DNA of 53,099 nt from NCBI GenBank assembly GCA_913047625.1, contig CAJWUJ010000009.1, positions 1 through 53,099 of the forward strand, written 5' to 3'. Shown here one piece after another: positions 26,249-35,807 of this stretch; the first letter of the stretch is position 1; the number at the start of each line of letters is the position of its first letter. The notes below the pieces were generated by a model. That model was not told the DNA's origin, did not search any database, and saw only the letters and a program-made list of their open reading frames with translations. The translations under genes were made by a program, and so were the position numbers. This DNA comes from an uncultured Dehalococcoidia bacterium. Its GTDB lineage: Bacteria > Chloroflexota > Dehalococcoidia > Lucifugimonadales > CAJWUJ01.

Positions 26249-27199
26249 ATGCAGGAAAACAATGTAACACCAGTAAAAACAGAGCAAGACCCGTCCGAAA
26301 ACGTTTCCATGAAATCGTTACTTGAAGCGGGAAGCCATTTTGGACATCAAACTCATCGTTGGAACCCGCGAATGTCTACGTACATTTATTCGCAAAGAAA
26401 TGGTATACACATCATTGATTTGCAACAAACACTATCCCTTTTAATCAAGGCCTGCGCATTTGTAGAGTCAGTTATTGCAAAAGGACAGAAGGTCCTTTTT
26501 GTAGGAACGAAAACCCAAGCTCAGGACTCTATTAAGGAAGAAGCTGTTAAATGTTCCATGCCATATATCAATCATCGGTGGCTCGGTGGGACTATGACAA
26601 ATTTCGAAACAATTCAGGCTCGTATTAACCATCTTCTGGATCTTGAAGATCGCCAATCCAAAGGAGAGTTCGCACGTTATCAAAAGAAAGAAGCACTTAA
26701 GCTTGAGGAGAAAATCACCAAACTAAACCGATCCTTAGGTGGCATCAAAACTTTGAAAACTTTACCTGGTGCTATTTTCGTAGTCGACGTAGGAAAAGAC
26801 AACATAGCTATTCTTGAAGCCAAAAAATTAGGTGTGCCAACCGTAGCACTTGTAGATACAGACTGTGACCCTACTCCTATTGATTACCCAATACCTGGAA
26901 ATGACGATGCAATCCGTTCCATACGGCTCGTATCCACAAAAATTGCTGAGGCTTGTAATAGAGGATCACTGCTCCTAGCAGCCAAAGAAGCTGACGAACA
27001 AGCAGCTGCTCAAGCCGCTAGTGACGCGCAAGTCAGTGCTAACCAGGAAGCTGACTCTTCTGAAAGTCAAACATCTACATCTACAGAAACCAACGAGATA
27101 TCTTCCAATGACAGTACTGTTGGTGAAAATACCACTGCAGAAACTAGTAATTCAGATGCACCTAGTGACGAATCTGACCAGACAGCGTCTCAAACATAG
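26249..27199 (+). CDS. rpsB: 30S ribosomal protein S2 with acidic C-terminal extension
   Basis: 316 residues. The S2 core is clear: [47 protein letters not shown], and [18 protein letters not shown]. From about residue 248 onward a 68-residue tail is almost entirely Ala, Asp, Glu, Ser, Thr, Asn and Gln, with no aromatic residues. It is a disordered acidic extension beyond the usual 225-255 residue length. The start at 26249 adds about 20 residues before the conserved core; ATG 26309 would remove them but has no ribosome site. It is the first gene of the rpsB-tsf-pyrH-frr series. Confidence 0.95.
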   Translation: MQENNVTPVKTEQDPSENVSMKSLLEAGSHFGHQTHRWNPRMSTYIYSQRNGIHIIDLQQTLSLLIKACAFVESVIAKGQKVLFVGTKTQAQDSIKEEAVKCSMPYINHRWLGGTMTNFETIQARINHLLDLEDRQSKGEFARYQKKEALKLEEKITKLNRSLGGIKTLKTLPGAIFVVDVGKDNIAILEAKKLGVPTVALVDTDCDPTPIDYPIPGNDDAIRSIRLVSTKIAEACNRGSLLLAAKEADEQAAAQAASDAQVSANQEADSSESQTSTSTETNEISSNDSTVGENTTAETSNSDAPSDESDQTASQT

Positions 27200-27248
27200 A
27201 GAAATCAACATCTACTTTCTGGTATAACCAACCTTTGAGGTAAACGTA

Positions 27249-27752
27249 ATGTCTCCTGATATTAAATTGATCAAAACTCTCCGAGAGCGAACCGGAGCTG
27301 GTGTAATGGATTGCAGAAATGCTCTCGCTGAATCCAAAGATAACATAGACCAAGCAGAGGAAATCCTCAAAGCTAAAGGAGCGGCCAAAGCTCTCAAGCG
27401 TTCAGACAAAGAAACCAGAGAAGGAATCATAGCAACGTATATCCATAATGGAAGTCAAATCGGGGCACTTCTTGAGCTTAACTGCGAAACCGATTTTGTT
27501 GCGCGAACCTCAGAATTCCAGGAGCTGGGGCACGATCTGGCAATGCAAGTAGCAGCTATGGCTCCAGAATATATTTCGAGTGATGAAATTAGCAAGGATG
27601 ATACACGTGACCCTGTTGGAATTTGTCTCATGCAACAACTTTTTATTAAAGACTCATCAATTGTAATTGGAGATCTTATCAGGGATGCGATTACAAGAAC
27701 GGGTGAAAATATTAAAGTACGGCGTTTCGCAAGATTTGCCTTGGGAGATTAG
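27249..27752 (+). CDS. tsf: Elongation factor Ts, short form
   Basis: A 167-residue nucleotide-exchange factor for EF-Tu. The N-terminal UBA-like module ([19 protein letters not shown]) is complete, and the core subdomain shows [17 protein letters not shown]. Only one core repeat is present, as in short EF-Ts proteins of Thermus type; the usual enterobacterial form is about 280 residues. TTTGAGGTAA precedes the ATG. It lies between rpsB and pyrH in the standard order. Confidence 0.94.
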   Translation: MSPDIKLIKTLRERTGAGVMDCRNALAESKDNIDQAEEILKAKGAAKALKRSDKETREGIIATYIHNGSQIGALLELNCETDFVARTSEFQELGHDLAMQVAAMAPEYISSDEISKDDTRDPVGICLMQQLFIKDSSIVIGDLIRDAITRTGENIKVRRFARFALGD

Positions 27753-27766
27753 TCAAAAACAGGTCT

Positions 27767-28489
27767 ATGGCTAAACAAAGATTTAAACGCGTAATATTGA
27801 AAATCAGTGGTGAATCGCTTAGTGGATCCAAAGGATACGGGATAGACACCACTGCCACCCAATATGTTGCACAAGAGGTACAAACAGCGATAAATGCTTC
27901 TGGTGTCCAATTAGCTATCGTTGTCGGCGGGGGAAATATATGGCGGGGAGGAGATGCTGAAAGTCAAGGGATGGATCGAGCTACCGCAGATTACGCGGGC
28001 ATGCTAGCGACTCTGATTAATGCTTTATCCTTACAAGACGCAATGGAACGGCAAGGCATAGACACACGAACTCAAACAGCTATTTCTATTCAAGCTATAG
28101 CTGAGCCATACATCCGACGAAGAGCAATCCGGCATCTAGAAAAAGGTCGTGTAGTAATCTTCGGTGCAGGAACTGGTAATCCATACATGACTACAGACAC
28201 AACTGCTTCTCTAAGAGCGTTGGAGATGGATGCTGACGCCATCTTGATGGCAAAAAACAACGTTGATGGAGTTTACGATGACGATCCTAACAAGAATCCT
28301 AATGCGAAAAAATTAGGGAAAATCGAATATCTTGACGTACTAAACCGCCATCTTGAAGTAATGGATAGTTCAGCTTTAACACTGTGCATGGATCACAATA
28401 TTCCTATTATTGTTTTCAACTTGTTCAATCCTAATTCAATAACCCAGATACTTGAAGGGAAAGTACTGGGCACTCTGATTTCAAATTAG
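27767..28489 (+). CDS. pyrH: Uridylate kinase
   Basis: A 240-residue UMP kinase of the amino-acid kinase fold. It has [12 protein letters not shown] at the N-terminus, [10 protein letters not shown] for phosphate binding, [19 protein letters not shown] and [17 protein letters not shown]. Near the C-terminus is [13 protein letters not shown] with the nucleotide-binding Asp cluster. It phosphorylates UMP to UDP and is typically a GTP-activated hexamer. It starts 15 bases after tsf, so the genes are co-transcribed. Confidence 0.95.
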   Translation: MAKQRFKRVILKISGESLSGSKGYGIDTTATQYVAQEVQTAINASGVQLAIVVGGGNIWRGGDAESQGMDRATADYAGMLATLINALSLQDAMERQGIDTRTQTAISIQAIAEPYIRRRAIRHLEKGRVVIFGAGTGNPYMTTDTTASLRALEMDADAILMAKNNVDGVYDDDPNKNPNAKKLGKIEYLDVLNRHLEVMDSSALTLCMDHNIPIIVFNLFNPNSITQILEGKVLGTLISN

Positions 28490-28515
28490 GTCATTCAGCT
28501 TTTAAGGACTATGAG

Positions 28516-29076
28516 ATGGATACAGCAACAATTTTTGACGACACTAAGAACCGGATGGTCAAGTCAATTGAGGCCATCCAGCGAGAATTAAACACCATCC
28601 GAACTGGCCGAGCATCCCCTGCCATAATAGAACATCTGGTGATCGACTACTACGGTACTCCCACTCCTCTAACCCAAATAGCAGGTATTTCCGCACTTGA
28701 CCCTAGGACATTAATCATCCAACCATGGGATAAAAGCACCATTCAATCAATAGAGAAGTCAATTCTAACTTCAGATTTAGGATTGAATCCTGTTGTAGAT
28801 AGCAACACCATTACTATTCCAATACCAACATTAACTGAAGATCGACGAAAAGACTTAGTTCGTTTACTAAAGAGCAAAGCTGAAAATGGGAAAATAGCAA
28901 TACGTAATATTCGTCGAGACTGTCTCGAGAAACTTAAATCATTGGAAAAAGAAAAAAGCCTTTCCAAAGATGAATTATCGCGATCCCAAAAAAACTTACA
29001 AACGTTGACCGATGAGTATATAGCAGCTATAGACAAGCTTGCCAGTTCTAAAGAAAATGAGCTCATGCAAATCTGA
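28516..29076 (+). CDS. frr: Ribosome recycling factor
   Basis: 186 residues with the RRF pattern: an N-terminal helix (MVKSIEAIQRELNTIRTGRASP), the compact beta domain VIDYYGTPTPLTQIAGI and IQPWDKS, then long C-terminal helices with DRRKDLVRLLKSKAENGKIA and IRNIRRD. It separates ribosomal subunits with EF-G after termination. It is in its usual place after pyrH. Confidence 0.95.
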   Translation: MDTATIFDDTKNRMVKSIEAIQRELNTIRTGRASPAIIEHLVIDYYGTPTPLTQIAGISALDPRTLIIQPWDKSTIQSIEKSILTSDLGLNPVVDSNTITIPIPTLTEDRRKDLVRLLKSKAENGKIAIRNIRRDCLEKLKSLEKEKSLSKDELSRSQKNLQTLTDEYIAAIDKLASSKENELMQI

Positions 29077-29102
29077 TCCGCCCTGATTACTCTAGACCTA
29101 AA

Positions 29103-29837
29103 ATGTCAACCTCTAATCATTTATCAGCTTCTACCCCCAGCATTCCAAAACATGTCGCAATCATCATGGATGGCAATGGTAGGTGGGGAAAGAACAAGGG
29201 GCTAACTCGTCTAGCAGGGCACAAAGCGGGCACTCAAAATATCATAAAAGTAGTCCAAACATTCAGTGAATTGGGAGTTGAATACTTAACCCTATTCGCT
29301 TTCTCAACAGAAAACTGGGGAAGACCTAAACCTGAAGTAAAAGGACTTATCAATATTCTTGAAAACGTCATCGTCAAAGAGACATCAAACCTAGATAAAG
29401 CGAATGTTCGACTTAATCACTTAGGAAACTTAAATCGACTCTCTCCAGGATTACAGGAAATTATTCGCAAAGCAGTCCAAAAGACAAATAACAATACGGG
29501 ATTAACGCTTTCGGTCGCTTTCGATTATGGGGGCCGTCAAGAAATTGTGGATGCAGCAAGACGTATTATTGAAGACCAAATTTCTGCTAGCCGACTCGAC
29601 GAACAACTATTCAGAACGTACTTAGGTAGTGCAAACATTCCTGATCCAGATCTGTTAATCCGAACTGGAGGGGAGGAACGATTTAGTAATTTTCTTTTAT
29701 GGCAATCAGCCTATAGCGAATATTACTGTTCAGCAACACCTTGGCCAGATTTTGGCCACCAAGATATTAAAGACGCGTTAGAGGCATACAGTAAACGTCG
29801 CAGAAGTTTTGGTAAATTACCTAACAAAACCAAATGA
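29103..29837 (+). CDS. uppS: Isoprenyl (undecaprenyl) diphosphate synthase
   Basis: A 244-residue cis-prenyltransferase that makes the C55 lipid carrier for cell-envelope glycans. Motifs are PKHVAIIMDGNGRWGKNKG with the catalytic Asp, GHKAGTQNI, YLTLFAFSTENWGRP, the SVAFDYGGRQEI block, and the C-terminal PDLLIRTGGEERFSNFLLWQ stretch with the substrate-binding Arg and Ser, ending in E-Y-Y. Its end overlaps the start of cdsA by four bases. Confidence 0.95.
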   Translation: MSTSNHLSASTPSIPKHVAIIMDGNGRWGKNKGLTRLAGHKAGTQNIIKVVQTFSELGVEYLTLFAFSTENWGRPKPEVKGLINILENVIVKETSNLDKANVRLNHLGNLNRLSPGLQEIIRKAVQKTNNNTGLTLSVAFDYGGRQEIVDAARRIIEDQISASRLDEQLFRTYLGSANIPDPDLLIRTGGEERFSNFLLWQSAYSEYYCSATPWPDFGHQDIKDALEAYSKRRRSFGKLPNKTK

Positions 29838-30667
29838 TTGATCAGCTAACAAAATATCTAAAGCTTAACTCAAGTTTCACTCTGCGTGTACTCACTGCAG
29901 CTGTCGGCATTCCATTGCTCGGCCTAATCATCTGGCTTGATGGCATCTGGTTCACATTATTTGCTATATCCGTAGGAGTATCAGGAACATCCGAACTATA
30001 TAAACTATGGCCTAATACTCTCTCTAAAACGCTGATCTCAACCGGTATGATATGGACAGGTTTAATATGTGTCATTGGGTATTTTGGATATTATTGGGTC
30101 ACTTTATTCAGTATCGGCCTAAGTCTATTGGTATCGATTCCCATAACAGCAGGCTTACAATCCCGCACAAGCTTTTTGAGAAGATGGTTGCTATTTATCG
30201 CAGGACCGATGTACGTAGGGTTCTGCCTAACGCACTCAATTTTTATACTTAAACTCTTAAAAGGAACAGAGCTTCTTGTTTCCACTGTTGCCACAGTTTT
30301 CACTAACGATTCAGTTGCTTATCTAATTGGCAAGAATTTTGGCAAAAATCACATCTATGGATCTATTAGTCCTAACAAAACGCTTGAGGGAACTTTAGGA
30401 GGATTTGTTGCGAGCACGGCAATATTTCCGGCATTATGTACCGTTTTCTCCCTGCCTTTCAATGTCTTAGAAGCCAGTCTTTTAGGTTTCATAATTGGTA
30501 TATCAGGTCAGCTGGGAGATCTCCTAGAGTCCTTCTTAAAAAGAAAGGCCAAAGTAAAAAATTCAGGACACATACTACCAGGACATGGAGGTATCCTAGA
30601 CAGACTCGACAGCATTGTTTTTCCACTTGTAATAATCTATTATTGTGCTCTACTGGCAGGCCTATGA
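29834..30667 (+). CDS. cdsA: Phosphatidate cytidylyltransferase
   Basis: A 277-residue integral membrane enzyme that forms CDP-diacylglycerol. Seven or eight hydrophobic helices lead to the family's signature near the C-terminus: SPNKTLEGTLGG, GQLGDLLESFLKRKAKVKNS, then LPGHGGILDRLDSI containing the metal-binding Asp residues. It is translationally coupled with uppS upstream and dxr downstream by ATGA overlaps. A phospholipid-synthesis enzyme of this kind is expected in a cell with ester- or mixed-lipid membranes. Confidence 0.93.
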   Translation: MIDQLTKYLKLNSSFTLRVLTAAVGIPLLGLIIWLDGIWFTLFAISVGVSGTSELYKLWPNTLSKTLISTGMIWTGLICVIGYFGYYWVTLFSIGLSLLVSIPITAGLQSRTSFLRRWLLFIAGPMYVGFCLTHSIFILKLLKGTELLVSTVATVFTNDSVAYLIGKNFGKNHIYGSISPNKTLEGTLGGFVASTAIFPALCTVFSLPFNVLEASLLGFIIGISGQLGDLLESFLKRKAKVKNSGHILPGHGGILDRLDSIVFPLVIIYYCALLAGL

Positions 30668-31791
30668 AAAACATAGTTATCTTAGGATCAACTGGCTCAA
30701 TTGGCAGGCAAACTCTTGAAATCATACGGGAGTTCCCCAAGTATTTTAATGTACTGGGCTTAGCCGCTTGGAATAATACTGATCTTCTGCATAGGCAGAT
30801 TAAAGAATTCTCCCCATCATATGTTTTTTATAATCAGCAAGCACTTGTTCCCCTAACTGAAAAACAAGCTTTCATACCCATGGAGGAAATGGTTTGTAGC
30901 CCAGATGCTGATTTAATAATGATAGCTACCACTGGCAAAGCCGGATTATTACCACTTGTTAAAGCATTAGAACAAAATAAAGATATCGCATTTGCAAACA
31001 AGGAGCCTCTTGTTATGGCAGGCGAATATATCAAGCAGCTAAGGGAAAATCATTCAGGGTTTTTCCTACCCGTGGACAGCGAACCAAGTGCCATTTGGCA
31101 GTGTTTAGAAAGTTCACTCTCAGAACTGGCGCACGTCACTATAACTGCGTCAGGAGGACCTTTTCGCAACCGACCACATTCCAGTCTCGAAAATGTTACC
31201 CCAGAACAAGCCTTAAAACATCCCACATGGTCAATGGGCAAACGAATTACAATTGACTCTGCGCTTCTCATGAATAAAGGCTTTGAAGTAATTGAAAGCC
31301 GGTGGCTATTTGATATTAGCTGGGATAAAATCAACGTTGTACTCCACCCTCAAAGTATTGTCCACTCAATGGTTACCTTTATCGATGGGTCGGTAAAAGC
31401 GCTTCTTTGTCCTCCAAATATGCGAATACCTATTCAATACGCATTATCCTATCCAAAACGCTTACCCATTATTTCTGAAAAAGTAACCGATCCTGTAGAT
31501 TTTGGCACCTTGAATTTTGAACCTCTTGATATCGAAAACTATCCATGCTTCAAGTTAGCCATACATGCAGGCAAACAAGGGCAAACTTTTCCAGCGGTAC
31601 TCACTGCTTCAGATGAAGTAGCAGTTGAATCATTTCTGCAAAACCGAATCAAATTTACTGATATACCTAAACTACTAGAAACAGTACTAGCAGAACATAC
31701 CCCAACGTCAGCATTTTCATTACAATCCATATTGAGTGCGGATCAATGGGCTCGAACAAGAACCGAAGAACTGGCTAAACAACTCAACTAA
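30664..31791 (+). CDS. dxr: 1-deoxy-D-xylulose 5-phosphate reductoisomerase
   Basis: A 375-residue NADPH-dependent enzyme, the second step of the methylerythritol phosphate pathway. GSTGSIGRQTLEII at the N-terminus binds NADPH. FANKEPLVMAG and PVDSEPSAIWQCL carry the metal-binding Asp and Glu, and TASGGPFRNRP, THPTWSMG-type and the DSALLMNKGFEVIE blocks complete the active site. The frame is open back to 30436 within cdsA; the ATG at 30664, overlapping the cdsA stop, gives the standard N-terminus. Confidence 0.95.
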   Translation: MKNIVILGSTGSIGRQTLEIIREFPKYFNVLGLAAWNNTDLLHRQIKEFSPSYVFYNQQALVPLTEKQAFIPMEEMVCSPDADLIMIATTGKAGLLPLVKALEQNKDIAFANKEPLVMAGEYIKQLRENHSGFFLPVDSEPSAIWQCLESSLSELAHVTITASGGPFRNRPHSSLENVTPEQALKHPTWSMGKRITIDSALLMNKGFEVIESRWLFDISWDKINVVLHPQSIVHSMVTFIDGSVKALLCPPNMRIPIQYALSYPKRLPIISEKVTDPVDFGTLNFEPLDIENYPCFKLAIHAGKQGQTFPAVLTASDEVAVESFLQNRIKFTDIPKLLETVLAEHTPTSAFSLQSILSADQWARTRTEELAKQLN

Positions 31792-31793
31792 CT

Positions 31794-32858
31794 GTGTCAA
31801 TTACTGATATCCTCACATTCTTATTAATCCTGAGTGTTCTGGTCTTTATCCATGAGGCCGGTCATTTTACTATCGCGAAATTGTTTAAAATTAAAGTCCA
31901 AGAGTTTGGAATAGGGTTTCCTCCCAAACTTCTGGGTTTTACATACAGACAAACCACCTATTCATTAAATGCTCTGCCATTTGGAGGATTCGTAAAACTA
32001 CCTGAGACAGAGATGGCTCCATCAAGTACTTCCAGGTTAATTTCTGATGTTGCACCTTGGCAAAGACTATGCGTACTCAGTGCTGGTCCCATTATGAACA
32101 TCATTTTCGCCATAGTTCTATTCACGGCTCTGTTCATTTTTCCCCACGATACCTACACGGGAACCATTGTAATCACAGAAGTATCAGAAAATTCACCTGC
32201 GTATGATGCAGGCCTTCAAACAGGTGACCAAGTGCTCGCAATAAATGGATTAAGTATCGATAATTTTGAATCTATTCATAATCAAATAAACTCAACCAAA
32301 GGAAAATCATCAAAATGGGAAGTGCTACGAGGACAAAACATATCGACACTTATCATTACCCCTCGGATCAATCCTCCATCAGCTGAAGGCCCTATTGGGA
32401 TTAAAATAACATTAGCAAATATAACCTCGACTAAAACATCTCATGCCCTTCTACCTTCAATTGTCTTAGCTATAGAGCACCTTTCCAGTACATTGGGTTT
32501 TATACAAACTGAAGTGTCCCACTGGATTCAAGGAACAGCTAAACCACAATTAACCGGACCAATCGGGATAGCCCAAGTAACTGGTGAAGTAGCAAAAACA
32601 GGTCTGGTACCTCTTATCGAACTTACAGCCCTACTAAGTTTGAATCTGGCTATTTTGAATATCCTGCCTATTCCAATGCTTGATGGTGGCCGAATGGTCT
32701 TCGTATTGTTTGAAATAGTAACTAGAGGCAGAAAAGTTCCTAAAGATAAAGAAAACATTGTCCACGCTTTTGGATTACTCCTTCTTGTTGGTATAATCAT
32801 ATTAATAACATTTCAGGATATAGCGCGACTACTCAGGGGAGAAAGCATACTAGGCTAA
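31794..32858 (+). CDS. rseP: Site-2 protease, RseP family zinc metalloprotease
   Basis: A 354-residue intramembrane protease. VFIHEAGHFTIAK in the first helix holds the HExxH zinc site. NALPFGGFVKLPE follows, then a single PDZ domain (residues about 120-190, with VSENSPAYDAGLQTGDQVLA). NILPIPMLDGGRM near the C-terminus supplies the third zinc ligand. It cleaves membrane-bound anti-sigma factors or signal peptides. The start is a GTG two bases after the dxr stop. E. coli RseP has two PDZ domains; one is common elsewhere. Confidence 0.93.
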   Translation: MSITDILTFLLILSVLVFIHEAGHFTIAKLFKIKVQEFGIGFPPKLLGFTYRQTTYSLNALPFGGFVKLPETEMAPSSTSRLISDVAPWQRLCVLSAGPIMNIIFAIVLFTALFIFPHDTYTGTIVITEVSENSPAYDAGLQTGDQVLAINGLSIDNFESIHNQINSTKGKSSKWEVLRGQNISTLIITPRINPPSAEGPIGIKITLANITSTKTSHALLPSIVLAIEHLSSTLGFIQTEVSHWIQGTAKPQLTGPIGIAQVTGEVAKTGLVPLIELTALLSLNLAILNILPIPMLDGGRMVFVLFEIVTRGRKVPKDKENIVHAFGLLLLVGIIILITFQDIARLLRGESILG

Positions 32859-32884
32859 CGCTCGATAAAACACTGAAGGATACC

Positions 32885-34009
32885 ATGATCAAAAGAAGAG
32901 TCAGCCAGAAAATCAGGGTTGGGAACGTTTATGTAGGAGGAGATGCCCCTATCAGCGTTCAAACAATGACTAAAACAGACACACGAGATGTAAAAGCCAC
33001 CGTTAAACAAATTCACGAACTTACAGAACTTGGCTGCGACATCGTGCGACCTGCGGTTCCTGATAAAGAAGCAGCTGTAGCGTTAGGACTGATCAAGAAA
33101 CAAATTAAAATCCCTCTGATTGCTGACATCCATTTCCACCATGAACTAGCACTGGAAGCTATTAAACAAGGAGTTGACGGTCTACGCCTAAACCCTGGTA
33201 ACATCCGAGATCCACAAAAAGTCACCTCAGTAGTAAAAGCTGCGAAGGAACGGCAAATACCAATACGGATAGGAGTGAACTTTGGAAGCCTTCCCCCAGT
33301 GGGTCAAATCGGGAAAACACGTGGCAAGCACCGCTTGGCAGACGGGGTCAATCTTCTCAGCAAGGGAAAGAACAATGACACCTATTCTGTTGTAGATCAT
33401 ATGGTGGATACTGCTTTATGGGAAATATCTATATTAGAGTCTTTAGATTTCGACCTCATCAAAGTATCGCTCAAGGCATTTGATGTAGATACAACTGTAG
33501 AGTCGTATAGAAGGTTGTCAAAAATAGTACCTTACCCCTTGCATCTAGGTATAACGGAAGCAGGAGTTGCTAAAGCAGGCTCCATAAGAAGTGCGATAGG
33601 ACTGGGCATTCTTCTTTATGAAGGAATTGGGGATACGATCCGAGTTTCCTTAAGCGATGACTCCAAAGAAGAGATTGATGCTGGCATAAATATACTCAAA
33701 TCCTTAGATCTCAGAAAACAAGGAACCACTCTCATAGCCTGTCCCTCTTGTGCACGAGCAGATATTAATGTTGTCGCGTTAGCTAATAAAGTTGATGAAT
33801 TACTAAAAAGCTGCGATAAAAATATCAAAGTCGCCGTCATGGGCTGTGAAGTAAATGGGCCAGGAGAAGCAAAGGATGCGGATGTAGGTATAGCAGGAGG
33901 AGTTGGGAAAGCAGTGATTTTTATCAAGGGACAAAAAAAACGCGTTGTGGATGAAGCTGATATGTTGTCTGCACTTATGGAAGAAGTGGATCTGCTAGAG
34001 GTCGAATAG
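32885..34009 (+). CDS. ispG: 4-hydroxy-3-methylbut-2-enyl diphosphate synthase
   Basis: A 374-residue [4Fe-4S] enzyme late in the MEP isoprenoid pathway. It has PISVQTMTKTDTRDV, LIADIHFHHELALEAI and LRLNPGNIRD. The C-terminal cluster-binding part contains ACPSCARADI and MGCEVNGPGEAKDADVGIAGG. Together with dxr and uppS in the same operon it links isoprenoid precursor supply with the undecaprenyl carrier. It is 25 bases after rseP. Confidence 0.95.
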   Translation: MIKRRVSQKIRVGNVYVGGDAPISVQTMTKTDTRDVKATVKQIHELTELGCDIVRPAVPDKEAAVALGLIKKQIKIPLIADIHFHHELALEAIKQGVDGLRLNPGNIRDPQKVTSVVKAAKERQIPIRIGVNFGSLPPVGQIGKTRGKHRLADGVNLLSKGKNNDTYSVVDHMVDTALWEISILESLDFDLIKVSLKAFDVDTTVESYRRLSKIVPYPLHLGITEAGVAKAGSIRSAIGLGILLYEGIGDTIRVSLSDDSKEEIDAGINILKSLDLRKQGTTLIACPSCARADINVVALANKVDELLKSCDKNIKVAVMGCEVNGPGEAKDADVGIAGGVGKAVIFIKGQKKRVVDEADMLSALMEEVDLLEVE

Positions 34010-34041
34010 TCAAACGTCTCAACAGAATAATCTAGACCAAA

Positions 34042-34731
34042 ATGCAACAACAGATTGATCTCACTAACATTAAAGTACTCACATTCGATTGTTATGGTAC
34101 TCTGATCGATTGGGAAACTGGCATTTCAGAAGCATTGACCCAGCTGCTGGCAAAACACAAGCTCACTATTGACCCGAAATCTCTTCTTCAAATGTATGCT
34201 ACGCACGAATTGGCAGAAAGAAACAAACCCTACCAAAGTTACAGAACGCTACTTCGCAACGTAGTTAACAGTATCTTTTCTGAATTTGCACTGGAAGCAT
34301 CCGATGATGAGCAAGATTTTCTGCCGGACTCAATCAAAAACTGGCCACCTTTTACAGATACAGTGAAATCCTTAAATTTCCTCCATCAAAAATATCAACT
34401 CGGAGTGATTTCGAATATAGATAATGACCTCTTTGAAATTTCTCACGGTAAAATACCCATTCCTTTCAGCTGGATTGTAACGGCAGAGCAAGCCCAGTCA
34501 TACAAACCAAATCTAGCTCCCTTCACCCTTGCTCTAAAAAAAATTCCTTATCCAAAAGAAAACATTCTCCATATTGCTGAAAGTAACTACCATGACATCG
34601 CACCTGCCAAACACTTAGGCATCAAATCCGTTTGGGTAAGACGACAGGAAATTTCTAACGCAACACTTAAGTCATCAATAAATCCTGACATGGAAGTATC
34701 TGATCTAGCATCTCTTTGCAATCTTCTCTAA
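34042..34731 (+). CDS. HAD-superfamily hydrolase, haloacid dehalogenase type II-like
   Basis: 229 residues. Motif I is LTFDCYGTLIDWE, with the nucleophilic Asp and the general acid position replaced by Tyr as in type II haloacid dehalogenases. Motif II is LGVISNIDND, motif III contains SYKPNLAPF, and motif IV is HIAESNYHDIAPAKHLG. The helical cap lies between about residues 20 and 110. Substrates may be 2-haloacids or phosphorylated small molecules; sequence alone does not decide. It follows ispG by 32 bases. Confidence 0.85.
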   Translation: MQQQIDLTNIKVLTFDCYGTLIDWETGISEALTQLLAKHKLTIDPKSLLQMYATHELAERNKPYQSYRTLLRNVVNSIFSEFALEASDDEQDFLPDSIKNWPPFTDTVKSLNFLHQKYQLGVISNIDNDLFEISHGKIPIPFSWIVTAEQAQSYKPNLAPFTLALKKIPYPKENILHIAESNYHDIAPAKHLGIKSVWVRRQEISNATLKSSINPDMEVSDLASLCNLL

Positions 34732-34784
34732 CACAGCTCTTATAACATACCAACGCTAATATAGACCCATAGGAGGAATCACTG

Positions 34785-35651
34785 ATGAACACTAGGAATG
34801 TAATTACCCACACTGGTAAAGACCTCATCAAGATCCTTGATGAGGAAATCAATGATCTCCATAAATACTTTTCAAACCTATCACCCGCACTGTTTTCGAA
34901 ATCCAGTAGCGCGGACGGATGGACAAACGCAGACGTCTTAAGTCATATCACAATGGGTGCATTAAGCTATCATATGTATCTTTCTCGAGCACTAGAAGGC
35001 ATGCTGGATCCACCAGAGGGCTTACCTGGTCCCAAGAAAGGCTATCTTCAGCCAGATGTATCTACAACAATATTGGAATCAACTACGCAACTTAAGTATG
35101 ACAATGTGTCGACCCTAATAGATATGTTTGGGGCAAATTGTAAGAAATTACATGTACTCCTTTCAACTATTGGAGATGATGAATGGGATAAACCTGTATA
35201 CCATCGCTTAGGCAATACCACTGTTCGGGGACTTCTACTATATAGAATTAGCGAAGTATGCCTTCACGCTTGGGACATAAAATCTTCTATTGAATCCATT
35301 CCTCGTCTGCACCCTCGTACTATCCATCCCCTTCTTGAAAGAGTTCCAGGATGGCTGGACTGGGTATTCAAACCAGGCTATACCAAAGGCAATCGTTCAG
35401 CATGCTACCACTACCATGTAATAGGTCCTGTTACAACGTTTTGGGAAATCACTATCGCTGAGGACAGTTTCATCATTCTTGATAAACCGTCGGCCAATCC
35501 TACTCTCACCTTTGAATCAGACTCACAAACAGCAATTCTATTCCTTGCAGGACGACTCAAAGCAGACAAACTTATTAAAGAACACTTACTCACTGTAAAA
35601 GGCACCGAGGAAGACCTTGGGGTATTCCAGCAATCGTACACTTCAATCTAG
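34785..35651 (+). CDS. DinB/maleylpyruvate isomerase family protein
   Basis: A 288-residue protein with an N-terminal four-helix DinB-type domain. Potential metal-binding His residues are in VLSHITMGALSYH and VCLHAWDI. The C-terminal part matches the SCP2-like tail of mycothiol-dependent maleylpyruvate isomerase relatives (TFESDSQTAILFLAGRLKAD). Known members are thiol-dependent isomerases or transferases; the thiol used here is unknown. AGGAGG (34771-34776) lies eight bases before the ATG. An inverted repeat starts on its stop codon. Confidence 0.8.
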   Translation: MNTRNVITHTGKDLIKILDEEINDLHKYFSNLSPALFSKSSSADGWTNADVLSHITMGALSYHMYLSRALEGMLDPPEGLPGPKKGYLQPDVSTTILESTTQLKYDNVSTLIDMFGANCKKLHVLLSTIGDDEWDKPVYHRLGNTTVRGLLLYRISEVCLHAWDIKSSIESIPRLHPRTIHPLLERVPGWLDWVFKPGYTKGNRSACYHYHVIGPVTTFWEITIAEDSFIILDKPSANPTLTFESDSQTAILFLAGRLKADKLIKEHLLTVKGTEEDLGVFQQSYTSI

Positions 35652-35700
35652 AACGGGCAAAAAAGACCCAGTGATATGCTGTCTTCTTGAATCCCGTTCT
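35650..35700 (+). repeat. Nested inverted repeat after the DinB-like gene
   Basis: Arms AGAACGGG (35650-35657) and CCCGTTCT (35693-35700) are perfect reverse complements. Inside them AAGAC (35663-35667) pairs with GTCTT (35681-35685). The structure begins at the stop codon of the upstream gene and precedes proS by about 100 bases. It could be a transcription terminator without a strong T-run, or a processing stem. Confidence 0.45.
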
Positions 35701-35807
35701 TCACTAAACTGTCCACGGAATAACCTTGAGAATTCCTAGCAGGTTTTTCAGCCTTCTGTTATCCTAATGAACAGCTAGTACCCTATACTGTCTTAGGTTT
35801 ACCAATC

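Noticed and set aside
35650-35807. T-box leader before proS
   Set aside because: No T-box AGGGTGGNACCGCG-like sequence is present; only a nested inverted repeat.
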